This document shows, piece after piece, positions 47,494 to 58,130 of a stretch of 64,000 nt of DNA. The stretch comes from Rallus limicola (Eukaryota > Chordata > Aves > Gruiformes > Rallidae): NCBI GenBank assembly GCA_022605955.1, contig JAKCOZ010000008.1, positions 8,992,001 to 9,056,000 of the forward strand. Reading direction: 5' to 3'. The notes beneath the pieces are model-generated. The model was not told the origin of the DNA, ran no database searches, and was given only the letters and a program-made list of their open reading frames with translations. The translations under genes were made by a program, and so were the position numbers. Position 1 is the stretch's first letter, and each line of letters begins with the position of its first letter.

Positions 47494-50400
47494 TTGCTGA
47501 AGTTTACTGTAGCTGATCCTGAGTCAAGAAAACAAATCTGAATTTTTATCACAGATTATAGTTGAAATGCAGTAAGTAAGTGTGTGCTCTTCTGATAGGC
47601 TGCTTGAGTGAAAAAGCCCAACCCCCTCATCCCAAATTCCTATCTAAGCATTAATTTGAACCATCACAAAAGCTTATTCTAACTTTAAGTCTTCAGTTCT
47701 TTGCAGGAAATGAGGTATATTTGGACACTGAGGAACGAACAACTTTAAACACATTTGCTTGTAGGACAATTTAATACCATGATCTGTAGAGGACAGAGGA
47801 GGTATTGAAAGGAGGACACTTCAACATAATTCTGAATAGTTTTGATCAGTTTGGTCATGAATCATACATACCACAAACAGAAAATTATGAAATTCATAAT
47901 TTACCAAAGCAAATCTAAATGTTTTTCTATCTGCACACTCGTGATGGATCATCAGGATTGCATTTGCTTCTGATTATTACAAGCTTGCATCCAGCCTAAA
48001 GAAGCCACAGAATATTTCTAAAGTGCAAATGAGAGTATGAGTAACAGAACCTTTAAAGCCACAACTGCTCAGAACTCACCAATGCTTTTCTGAGAAATGA
48101 GCCTGCTGGGAACTCTACCCTCCTGCAGAGAGGCTGCTCTAGTACATAAGCTCAGGTCTCTCTACCAATCCGCTGCAGACACACCAAGAGCTTTGCAGTC
48201 ATGAGAACCCTTGGAGTAAAAGACATACAGCCTGGAAAGCGTTGGTCCTCTAAGCAGCCCATGCAGAGCTGAGCCCTACATGTGCCACAAGCTGCTTGGT
48301 GAAGGGGATGTTCCCAAAATGCAGGCTGAGCTAGACTTAGTTTACCTTATGCTGATAAAGATAGGCTTATGTTGTTCTTGTCTGTTTTTTTTCAGAAGGT
48401 GTGAAAAGCCAAGAAACAGATCTAGATAAATATTTCTGTATAAAGCCTACTGTACCCAAATGTCCTGTAAGCTCAGCTTTTCCATGTTTTTTTCAAGTTC
48501 TGGAAAGAACATCAATGGATATATTGGTCAGTTTGGATGGAATTCTAAGATCACTTTTGATAGGCATCTTGGAGGCCTCTATGTGATCTATGCATGCAGA
48601 CTGGAAAGGAGCCCTGCTGTTAACACTCTGTAGCTTTCCCATTCTCCTGTAAGTTGAATGGAAATAATGACACCAGTTGCAAAATTTGTCTCAGATGCCC
48701 CATCAAGACTGAATTATGAGCCCTGGAAGACTCATGTGTCTTTCTTAAATATTTTAAACTCTAATCTCTGCAGAAGGCAAAACCAGAGCATTTTGAAAAT
48801 AAAACTTCTGGTGATCTTGTTGGGGGGCCTGACTTCTTCAGCGTTGGCAGGCCCAAAATACCTTGGCTCTATGCTTTGGAAAAAGACAGAAGAGCCAAAC
48901 TTTCCAAATCCTTTCCTATCTTGCCAGGTGAGTGTTTCTAATTGAGCCTATTCTGCTGCTGCTGAGGATGTCTCGAATATTTATGTGACCCTCCTCTTCC
49001 AAAGAGTCCTGCAACATCCATTTGGTGAGATGGAAGGTACAGAACCTGACCCAGTCTCAGAGTTTAAATTTGGGATTAAAAGCATGGTTACAAGAAACCA
49101 CAGAGCACAAACATGAAAGGTTGAAGAACCAAAATATTCTGTGTTAGAGCTGTTACGTACATTTTGGTTGGAGCTTTCTGATTTTCTTGAAGATCCCTGG
49201 GCTGGGCTGGTGCACACATAGGAGTTCAAAGTCTCAAACTGGCCCCAGACATCCCAGAACAAGAGTAATAATGTTTTTGTTTCCTTGCTAGTAGACAGGT
49301 CTGAAGTAGGAATATCACCTTTATTATTCATAGTTCATTCATATTTAACAGTAAACTTCCTGCTCAAATGGCTTGTCTTGCCCTCTGAAAAGCCATGGCT
49401 TGCAGAGTGCCTTCAGGGAACCAATCCTCCACCATGATCTGGAAATTGTGAAGAAATAAAGCAGGATCTGGTGCAATGGATTAGATATTGTGCAGTCAAA
49501 ATTATGGACATGGTTCCACTGATCACTGGATCAGTATGGACTTTATAAGACAGTAAAACAAGCTCTTAATTGGCATGGAAGATAGCGAGAAAAACATAGG
49601 AAGACCACGTGAAAAGACAGTTTGTAGCTGGACACCAGACCTTGAATTTATGTACAGTTGTATGAGCTCCCCATCCTAGAGGAGATGTGAGTAATGGAAA
49701 CTAAGGAGAGATTAATTTGTCATTTGATAATGACAGACAAAGAGGATGTGAATTAATATAATCAGACAAGGTTTGTTTGGTAAATATGTAATCATCAACC
49801 AGCTCCAAATACATTGCTTAGGAGCCTGGCATGCTGAATCACACAGATGCAAGGTGGCGTGTATCCCAGCCAACCTTGGCAAGATCTGGCTACTGAGGCT
49901 GTGTGAACTTGTGAAGTGTTTCACAGGTTTCAGAGGGGACTAAAATTCATCTTGAGGAGCCAGCTGGCTGGCGCTGCAGAGTCAGCACAGACAGCACAGT
50001 ATTTCACATGGTAGTACCAATTTTTATTTATTTTACTATATAACTAACTGAGCAAGAGAAAACTGGTCCAGAGGGATTCCTGACTTTATACTTTGAATGA
50101 ACTGAAACACTTGTACACTGGGAGCAATGAACCAAGAGGAAACTCAGAGCAACCCTGTGTTTTACAGCACTGGAAGGATGCAAAAGGAGGGCATGGACAG
50201 TAGCAAACACACATCTCCAAGCTATTTCTTTTCGTACAGTCCCAGCTAGCTCAGCACTCAGAGCTCTGAGTTTTCATGTGATCAGGTCAATCATGACCAT
50301 GACTCTTCTCCTCTCACACACAGAGAAGAGAATGCAAGGGGACAAGCTGGTAACAGCCCAGTGGTCTCCTCTGCATAGACCAGCCTCAGACACATGCAGA

Positions 50401-51214
50401 TGGGCTGTGTCATGTCCATGTCAGCTCTTAAGGTAAAGACGAACTTATCTGCATTAACACAGACACAGTTGCACATCTTATTTCCCATTTATTCTCATGA
50501 GCTTTGAAGCTTAACCCATTTCATCCCATCTCCACCAGAACTGTGCCTTCACTTGTGTCCCTTCTGCTCACCAGCGCTTGCTCTCAGCTCTTTTATTGGC
50601 TGCTGTAGGTTTGGCCTGATGATTGCACAGACAGCTTGTCCCAAGTTTTCTTTTCCCACAGGCAGTCTAACTTTAAAATGTTATTTATCATTTCAGGCCA
50701 TCAAAGACTGTAAAAGAGATATATGGATTTAGAATGAAGCAGTAATAATAAAAAGAATGTCATTGCTCATTCCTTTAAGCAAACTACATGAAGAAAATTA
50801 GTGTTTTTTTCTTTTGAAACTCTTAACTATCAAAAACAATGATCTCATGCTTCTGAAAACAAACAAGTTTTGAGAAATTTATTTTAAGAGGACAAAGACA
50901 GATACACTGCAAACAGATTTTAAGGAAAATATAGGTGAAGGTGCTGGATAGCAGAACTTGAAATTACTTCAGTGGGAGTTACCAACGTCCTAAATGGCTC
51001 AGAGCCTGGCCCTCAAACACTGGCATGGGGAGCCTGCAATCTTTGCATACGGTGCTTTGCTCTCACCAACATCATCCTGCACGCTCATAAAAATGAAGTA
51101 CATCAAAATAAAAAATAAATTTAAGGGAATACAAGGAAAAACATTTCCTACTGCACATAGACAAAATGGATTGGGTAAGATAAAACTGATAAAGTGTGGA
51201 GCATTATGAGATAC

Positions 51215-52060
51215 CATTGAATCAATGAATGCCAGATTGGAAAGGACCCCAAGGGTCATCTGGTCCAAACTTTCTTGGCAAAAGTATGGTCTAGACAAGA
51301 TAGCCCAGCACCCTGTCCAGCTCAATCTTAAAAGACTCCAAATGTCCCACTTCCCTAGGGAGATCATTCCAAAGGCAGATTGTTCTTACTGTGAAAAATC
51401 TTTTCTGTCCAATCAGAATCTCCATGGGATTAACTTGAACTCATTATCCCTCATCTTTTCCATGTGACTCCTTGTAAAAAGGAAGTTTCCATATTCTTTG
51501 CAGCCACTCTTTAAACACTGGAACATGGTGATGAAGTCTATCCAAAGCTGCCTTTTCTCAAGGCTTAACAAAACCAGTTTTCTCAGCCTTTGTTCACATG
51601 GCAGCCTTGCCAGTGCTTTAATCATCTTCATGACCCTTCTCTGAGCCTTCTCCCAGTCTGTCCACAACTTTTTTGCATAGTGAAGACCAAAATTGAACAC
51701 AGTATTCCAGGGGTGGCCTGACAAGCTCTGAATAGAGTGGGATAATGACTTCTTTATCTCTGATGGGGATGCCCTTGTTGATGCAACCCAGCATCCTGCT
51801 GTCTTTCTTTGCTGCAACAGCACACTGTTCACTCATACTGAGGTCTTCCTGCAGAGTGGCTCTTCCAAACTGCCCACTTCCCCACTCAGTTTGGTATCAT
51901 AAACAAACTTTTTCAGGGTATACTTGACCCCATCATCCAGATCACTTATGAAAAAATTAAACCGCACTAGGTCCAGTACTCACCCTTGAGGGACCCCACT
52001 TGTCACAGGTTGCCAGGTTGATACAGAGCTATTTACCACCATAATCTGGGGATGGCCTCA
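51215..52060 (-). mobile_element. CR1 LINE, 5'-truncated, with partial reverse transcriptase, minus strand
   Basis: This is the largest CR1 remnant here (about 845 bp, sense strand minus). Translated pieces in sense order are VTSGVPQGSVL (near 51980-52010, a conserved RT block), KFVYDTK (51889-51909, where active CR1 has KFADDTK, so a catalytic aspartate is lost), SEQCAVAAKKD, VIIPLYSELVRPPLEYCVQFW, then after a frameshift KAQRRVMKMIKAL, LSLEKRQLWIDFI and GNFLFTRSH. The 3' UTR and the terminal AATCAATGAAT end the element at about 51215. RT palm blocks join directly to SEQC, implying an internal deletion of several tens of codons. Several frame changes show it is an old pseudogene of the ORF2 polyprotein (endonuclease plus reverse transcriptase). 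The 5' edge near 52060 is approximate. Confidence 0.95.
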
Positions 52061-52987
52061 CAAAATTTTTTTTTCTTAAATTCAAAGGCAAACTAAAAAT
52101 TACTTCCCTTCCCTTCCTGCCTGCTGTTGGTTTTATTTGTTTGGTCTTTAATATTGCTGCATTTTGCTTTAATTGTTTTCTGTTATTTCCTTGTGAGGTT
52201 TTCTTTTTCAAACCATAACTGCTGCTTGGAAAAGTTGTAGTTTTTGCCTCCCATGGATTTCACTCTCCATGCTCCAGGGTTTGGGGACAGGGCGGAAGCT
52301 GGGGGACCCATGTACTGAAATGGAAGAGCTGATTTCAAGTGACAGAAATTGCTATAGAAAGCCTGCAAATCTCCCCATAATATAGTATTACCTATGTCAG
52401 GATCATTTTAGCCAGGTCCAGAGAAGACAGGTTCACTGCACTGGGGCAGCAGTCTGGGGGCAATGCTCTGCTACCAAAATTTTCAAGAGCATCTAAACCC
52501 AGAGAAGAAGCTTGGATGGCTCCCAGCACTCAACAGCTTCCTCAACCACCACCTGCTCCCCACACCCTGGGGACAGGAATTAAGCAGACAAAATCTTGAT
52601 ATGCACCATGGATAAGAAAAATAACAATTCACTTTTTCTTTTGAAATTTTTGTTTGGTTTGGGGTTTTTTGTTGCCCGTGTAAGTACACGGCAGCATGGC
52701 TCTGAGTAAGAGGGAGGCACTCTCTGGCAAAAGTTCTGTTTAGCTAGGAGGAATAGCCCACCAGTAGCAGAGGCACTGCTCATGGACAGGGATTCCAACA
52801 AAAACATCAGCCTCAGACTTAAGAAGAAATGAGACAGACTTAACACTCTCAAAGCAAATAAACAGGGAGGATATATTGTGACAAGCATCTTGCAGGAGTT
52901 TTAACGTTCATTGTTACTTAATGAATTTCTCTCTTCACAGTTAATACCAAAATTGTACCACAAACTGGCAGTAAACTTTCAACTATC
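52061..52987. other. Unique sequence between two head-to-head CR1 copies
   Basis: Starts with a T run (52066-52075), then unique non-coding sequence. No gene is recognised. The overlapping minus frames at 52483-52888 have no known domain. Confidence 0.55.
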
Positions 52988-53535
52988 CCAGGGTCTAGCC
53001 TTTCTATGATTCTATCTCTTCCCTGGTCAGGCCCCACCTGGACTATTTTGTCCAATTCTGGGCACCTTGGTATAAAAAGGACAGGGATCTCCTGGAGAGA
53101 GTCCAAAGAAGGGCCAAGAAGATGATTAAGGGCCTGGAGCATCTCTGAGGAAAGGCTGAGTAAGTTGGGACTGTTCAGCCTTGAGAAGAGAAGACTAAGG
53201 GGGGACCTAATTAATGTTTATAATTATCTTAAGCATGGGATGCAGGGGGAATTGGCCAGCCCCTTTTCAGTGTCTGTGGAGACAGGACAAGGGGCAATGG
53301 CTGCAAGTTGGAGCACAAGAAGTTCCGCACCAACATGGGGAAGAACTTTTACACAGTGAGGGTGACAGAGCCCTGGGACAGGCTGCCCAGGGAGGTGGTG
53401 GAGTCTCCTTCTCTGGAGATATTCCAGACCCGTCTGGACACCTATCTGAGTGATATGTCCTAGGGAGCTGCTTTGGCAGGGGGGCTGGACCCGATGATCT
53501 CTCAAGGTCCCTTCCAAACCCTACAATTCTATGAT
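52988..53535 (+). mobile_element. CR1 LINE, 5'-truncated ORF2 C-terminal half, plus strand
   Basis: About 545 bp in sense orientation. Recognisable pieces are [17 protein letters not shown] coding near 53030-53060, [37 protein letters not shown] (from 53171), and after a frame change [20 protein letters not shown] (from 53356) with IFQTRLDTYLSDMS ending at a stop (about 53461). The 3' UTR then reads GGAGCTGCTTTGGCAGGGGG, GATGATCTCTCAAGGTCCC and ends ATTCTATGATT at 53535. The element lacks endonuclease and the RT core and is frame-disrupted, so it is inert. The left edge is uncertain: ATGATTCTATCTCT near 53004 fits the MILPLY-type codons preceding LVRP. Confidence 0.96.
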
Positions 53536-54263
53536 TAGCCCTACCTGGCTTTCACACACACCCCCCAACTTCTGCTCCTCTGAGAGGTGAGGGCCGGGCA
53601 GGTTATGGCATCAGACCCACGTAAGCTGAAACTCCGTCAACGGGCCTCTCCTGATGTGTGTTTGTCCCCCCATAAAAAAACCCACCACCATTGACAACTC
53701 TGCTCTGGCAAGAAAAATAGCTCCCTTCCCGCTCTCGTGGCAAGACGGCTCCCAGTTCAAACGTTCAGGCTCTGGTGGGCTGGCTGAGGCAATGTTTATA
53801 GTTCAGTGGTAGGGATGAAAACTTACACAACACTTTACGCTGTCAAAGCAGAATGTGATCGTTCCAGACTGTGCACTGACATTAGTAAAAATATCAATTA
53901 AGGCCAAAAATGCACTTTTACACTGAGCTGCTTGGATTAGATTGTAACCAGCTCAAGGATAAGAAACACTGCTTGTTTATCTTAATCACATTTAAAAATC
54001 CAGGCCTTTGTATTATCCTCCCCCACAACAGTCATTTCAAGTGACAGTAGGAATTCCCCAGTGGCTTCAAATGGATTTTTTCTGCCAACACATTCCCTCT
54101 TCAGTGTTAAATTTTTCTTTCTCCTGTTTTTATAGCTTTTAGGCAAATACTACCAACTCATGATTCCCCAAGAAACAAAGAAGCAGAGCAGCAAGAGTAA
54201 AAAGTTAAAGGTTCAACAAGGAACATGAAGGACAATTTGCAACACTGCACCAAATAAACGCTC

Positions 54264-54295
54264 ATTTGCCTCCACTGGAGGTCAGTGGGGCAAAT
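54264..54295. repeat. Hairpin, likely relic of an ancient palindromic repeat
   Basis: ATTTGCCTCCACTG (54264-54277) pairs with CAGTGGGGCAAAT (54283-54295) around a 5-nt loop, with one bulged base. The pattern 'ccattgaagtcaatgg' between complementary arms is a hallmark of old amniote palindromic repeats; here it reads CCACTGGAGGTCAGTGG. Confidence 0.75.
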
Positions 54296-54601
54296 CGTTG
54301 GGAACTCTTTGTAATTACAGGTTGGTGAGAGACAATTGTGGGAGTTGTACGGCCTTTTAATGATGCGCTTTGCCCTAATTTGGCCCCAGAGATCTTACAA
54401 GAAATGGAAAACAGTCAGAACTCCACAGGTTCCCAGAGTGTCTATTTGAATGTGTTGAAATAAACCAGAATAATTTGTTTCTAAACTCCAAAATTTTATC
54501 TCAGTAAAATCTGTGATTACTGCATATGATTAAATTATGATCAGTGCATTGTGTTGGATGAATATCAACAAGTCCCACTTGTGTCTTATCTGGAAGTGTG
54601 C

Positions 54602-54613
54602 ATATATATATAT
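54602..54613. repeat. (AT)6 microsatellite
   Basis: Six uninterrupted AT units. Confidence 0.9.
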
Positions 54614-57579
54614 TACACATAAGTGAAAAAGATGTAAAAAATTCAGTTCTCTAATACTATTCATACTGGAATTAACATACTATAAAACAGCAATTGGATT
54701 GCTCCTAACTTTACCACAAGACTTCAGAAACTTCCTTCGAAACTCAGCTTTGACTGTAAACTTCAAAAGGTCAGTTCCTAGAGGTTTAAAGTCCAGAATA
54801 CATGTATGAAAAGCAAGCAAACACATACTGCTTGTAAATCTCATTTTAAAGTCACTGGTGAGCCCAACCCACAGTTTGGAAAGTCTGAGGTTCACAATAT
54901 TGCGTAAGGTTTCCAGCTAGCTACATTTATTAAATGCCCCCTATAACATGCCAGAAAGGTAGGTGAAACCTTCCACAGCAAAACAACTTTGTATCTGGTG
55001 ATACCTTTTTACTGATAGGAAGATGAGAAACAGGCTCAATTAAGCATATGTTTACAACTATAAGCACAGAACACTTAAGAATTTTTTTAAGCTTTCACTT
55101 ATTCTGTTCCTCTTACTGCTTTTATCCTGGTACCAAGACACTATTGATGCTGATTAAGTTTATTCTTTAGCCAAACTTAGTGCCTGAAGCCCACTTGCAA
55201 CACTTCTGTGGGAATAAACTTAACCACTGCAGAGTCCAAACCACAAAGCTAAGATTTATATTTTTAATTCCTTCAAAATGCAGTTTTTCTTTTGGTCTCT
55301 GCACATATATTATCCATGTTTCAAAACGTACACTTCTACACTTCCCAAATTTCAGGTCAAAGATTTTTGTCCATGTTTCCTCCTATGCACCATGGACCAA
55401 GAGAACTGTTGCTACTTTCTCACTTCAGAGAGATGAGGATTTTGGTCTGTTTAGGAATTTTTATGATAATGATTAACAAAAGCAGGCCAGAAGAATGGGG
55501 CTCTACTTGAAGAATGCCTGCTGTGGCAACACAAGGAAGCCTGGACTTCTCTGTGTTATGAAGTCACATATTTTATTTTAAAAATTACCTTCTAACATAG
55601 AGGAAATGGCACTACTGTGCCACAACCAACTGCTAGCCCCAAGCAGAGCACCTACATAAAGAAAAGAGAATGTGAAGTCTTTCCTTCCTGCACCTCCGAC
55701 TTCTCACACCAACCAGCTCCTGTAATGGGCACTGGCAGGATGGAAAAAACAGAAAGCGTGGTTTCTGTGCCATTTTAATAACAGCTCTGTCCACAGCAAC
55801 AGTCTCCATGTACATATAGACTGCAGAGTAGTCGGGCTCTTGGCAGACACAATCTGGTGGAGCTGAGCGTGTGGCTCTTACCAGCAAGAACAGCTCTGTG
55901 GCTCAAACTCCACTAAAATCTAAGGTTACTTTACCACATGCTGACTGTTCAATATTAGTAATTATTAATTTTCGGAGGTTTCCTTTTCACATGCAAAAAT
56001 CTACAACAAACAGGGCAAAAGCTCAAGCATCCTGAAGGTTTAAATCCCGTGACAAGGACCATAAGGGCTTTTATGACATCCTGGGTGAGATCCGTTATGT
56101 AACACTGAGATGCTGTTTGAAAGTGAAGGACATTCCTCTCCTGCAGGCTTGGTCAGGCCATCAGACTCAAGGATACAAAACAGAAGGGACACTGTTTGAT
56201 TCCTTCTTCCATTTTGGGGACAGACTGGCACCTCATGAATGCAGATGTTGCTTGGCTCTACATCTTCCTTTAATCAAGGAGAGGTTAGCTACTGAGCCTG
56301 TTTTAACCTTTAACAAGCAAAGTAGGGTAAGTTTTCCAATGTATATCCACATGAGTTTAAAGCTATACATCTGCACTCACTTAGGCCCAGGCCATGCTGA
56401 CAGACTTTCCTCCTCAAACCAATGTTTCTCCTGAAAAAGGCTTTTGGTGTATAATATATGCCAAAACCTTCTTTTAGATGCACGTTAAAATAGAAGAAAT
56501 ATTAATAAAAATCAATTATGGTTTTAAAAAAGTAAACATAATCCAACTTCATAATCTACTGAGCTTTAAATAAGGACTCTGGTGTAATGGGGAGGAGAAC
56601 TACATGTGAAACCACCAGCTTCTCCCCACCACAGGGCTCTCCCAGTACCTCTCAAAAGCTTATTCTTGGAGGCTTGATTCTGTCTTGTAGCAACTGCCTC
56701 TATTTATCATAAATATTCAGCTGAAAATATGGTCTACATTACAGTATTGCACAGAGAGTCTTTTAAAAGCCTTGCGATCATTAGCATTAAAAGTCTGATG
56801 AGTAATGTTGTTCTGTCTAAAGTATATGTCGTTCCCTTTGCCTTCTTGCTTTATTTTGAGACAGATATACTTAAAATAGTTTTTTTAAAATATGGAGATT
56901 ATTATCCAATCTAAGAGATTTAATTCAGCATTTATATGGGTTTTAAATGCATGCCAACACTTTCCTTCATTTCAGTGTTTGGCAACCGTTCACTATTCAC
57001 AATTCCAAAGGCTGCAGACACATGTCTGATCATTTTAGGATATTTACAGTTGTAGCCAATAAAGACAGTGCTGATTTTAATTAAACTTTTAATTGCTTTC
57101 TGAGACAACAACAAGAAGCCACGACTGCATGAAATTGTGACTGGCTCCTTTAAATAACAGTGGGTGAGAATTGCCAGAAGCATCACTGTCCATCACTTCC
57201 TAATGGATGGGTATAAATAAGTGCTAAATCATCACTCCTGATAACATCAGTGGCAATTTGGTAATCCAGCTTGATCATTAAAATCTTTGCTTCCAGTGAG
57301 AAGCAAAATATGGACTGTACTAAGAAAAAAACCAGCCCATAAATGAACTGATCTGCCAGTCCATGCCTGCCTTAGGGACCAGCACTGCAGCTATGACAAA
57401 TGCCAATAAATAGTATAGCGATTCGCCTGGCTGAATGTGAAAATTCTGGGCACTGGAACATCAGTTCAAGTCTATCTCAGGTTTCCCAGGCACAAAATCC
57501 TCGTGCTGCCTTAAGATTGTGTATAGCATGCGTGTTTTGCAGATTTTCCCAAATCACTTTACCTTTTGCTCTCATTTAG

Positions 57580-58130
57580 GAGGCACCTCCCACGCCATTC
57601 ACACGCCTACCCTCTCTGGCCACTGCTTACATGGAAAACTCCAGCATTTCCACAGGCACAGGACAAGGTGCTTCGTCAATTGGAAGCAGGGCTGTGGGGC
57701 TCAGGGCTGCATGAGTGACCCGTCCCCAGGGTCCACCAGCAAGTGACCTCCCAGCTCAGACCAGAAACTGGACAGGAAAAGCGTTAGCTTTTAGTTCCTT
57801 AGTTCCTCCAGGCACACATCCATGTCAGTCACCAGGATGCTTTGGGCCACCGGGTCCTACACAGGCTGCCCCGGGTGCATCCAGATGTTACCCTGCTGTG
57901 TGCAGGACGGCTCCCTGCATAAATAAATGACTTCAGCATTCGGGGCTCTCACCAGCACTGAACTGCCATATATCGACATAAATCACCCACTCAGCCAGCG
58001 GATGATGGGGACTCAAGAGGTGGCAGCAGGCACAGTCTCTGCCTCAGTGTAACCCTCTGAGAAAGGGAGACAGCAGCACTGAGCGCCCACTCGGGAACAT
58101 CCCACGGGCACACCGAAATGCTGAGCAGGA
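57580..58130. other. Locally GC- and CpG-richer block
   Basis: Within AT-rich surroundings this half-kilobase is visibly richer in G and C, with many CpGs (CACGCC, TTCGTC, CCCGTCC, CACCGGG, CCCCGGG, GACGGC, TTCGGGG, GAGCGCCC, CTCGGG, CACGGG). It lacks the length and density of a classic CpG island. It could be a weak regulatory element or simply a local composition shift. No exon is recognised in it. Confidence 0.45.

Larger units (their letters stand above)
44796..51214. other. Unique non-coding stretch with an ancient-repeat relic
   Basis: Contains CA-rich patches (46225-46253 and (CA)6 at 47482-47493), an A-rich patch at 46529-46580 and the palindromic-repeat relic at 46257-46323. Other frames, such as 48658-48945 plus and 48981-49331 minus, have no recognisable domain. 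Confidence 0.55.
53536..57579. other. Unique non-coding stretch
   Basis: A mildly CpG-richer patch (CCGGG, CACGTA, TCCGTC, AACGGG, CCCGCT, CTCGTG, GACGG, AACGTT) spans about 53590-53770. It also holds a hairpin at 54264-54295 and (AT)6 at 54602-54613. At 57413-57470, TAGTATAGCGATTCG followed by AGTTCAAGTCT weakly resembles a MIR head. No gene is recognised. Confidence 0.55.

Noticed and set aside
57461..57475. B-box-like AGTTCAAGTCT as a tRNA gene
   Set aside because: No cloverleaf, acceptor stem pairing or terminator could be built around it.
57413..57500. MIR-like head (TAGTATAGCG ... GTTCAAGTCT)
   Set aside because: Only the two box-like strings match; the CORE and tail are absent.
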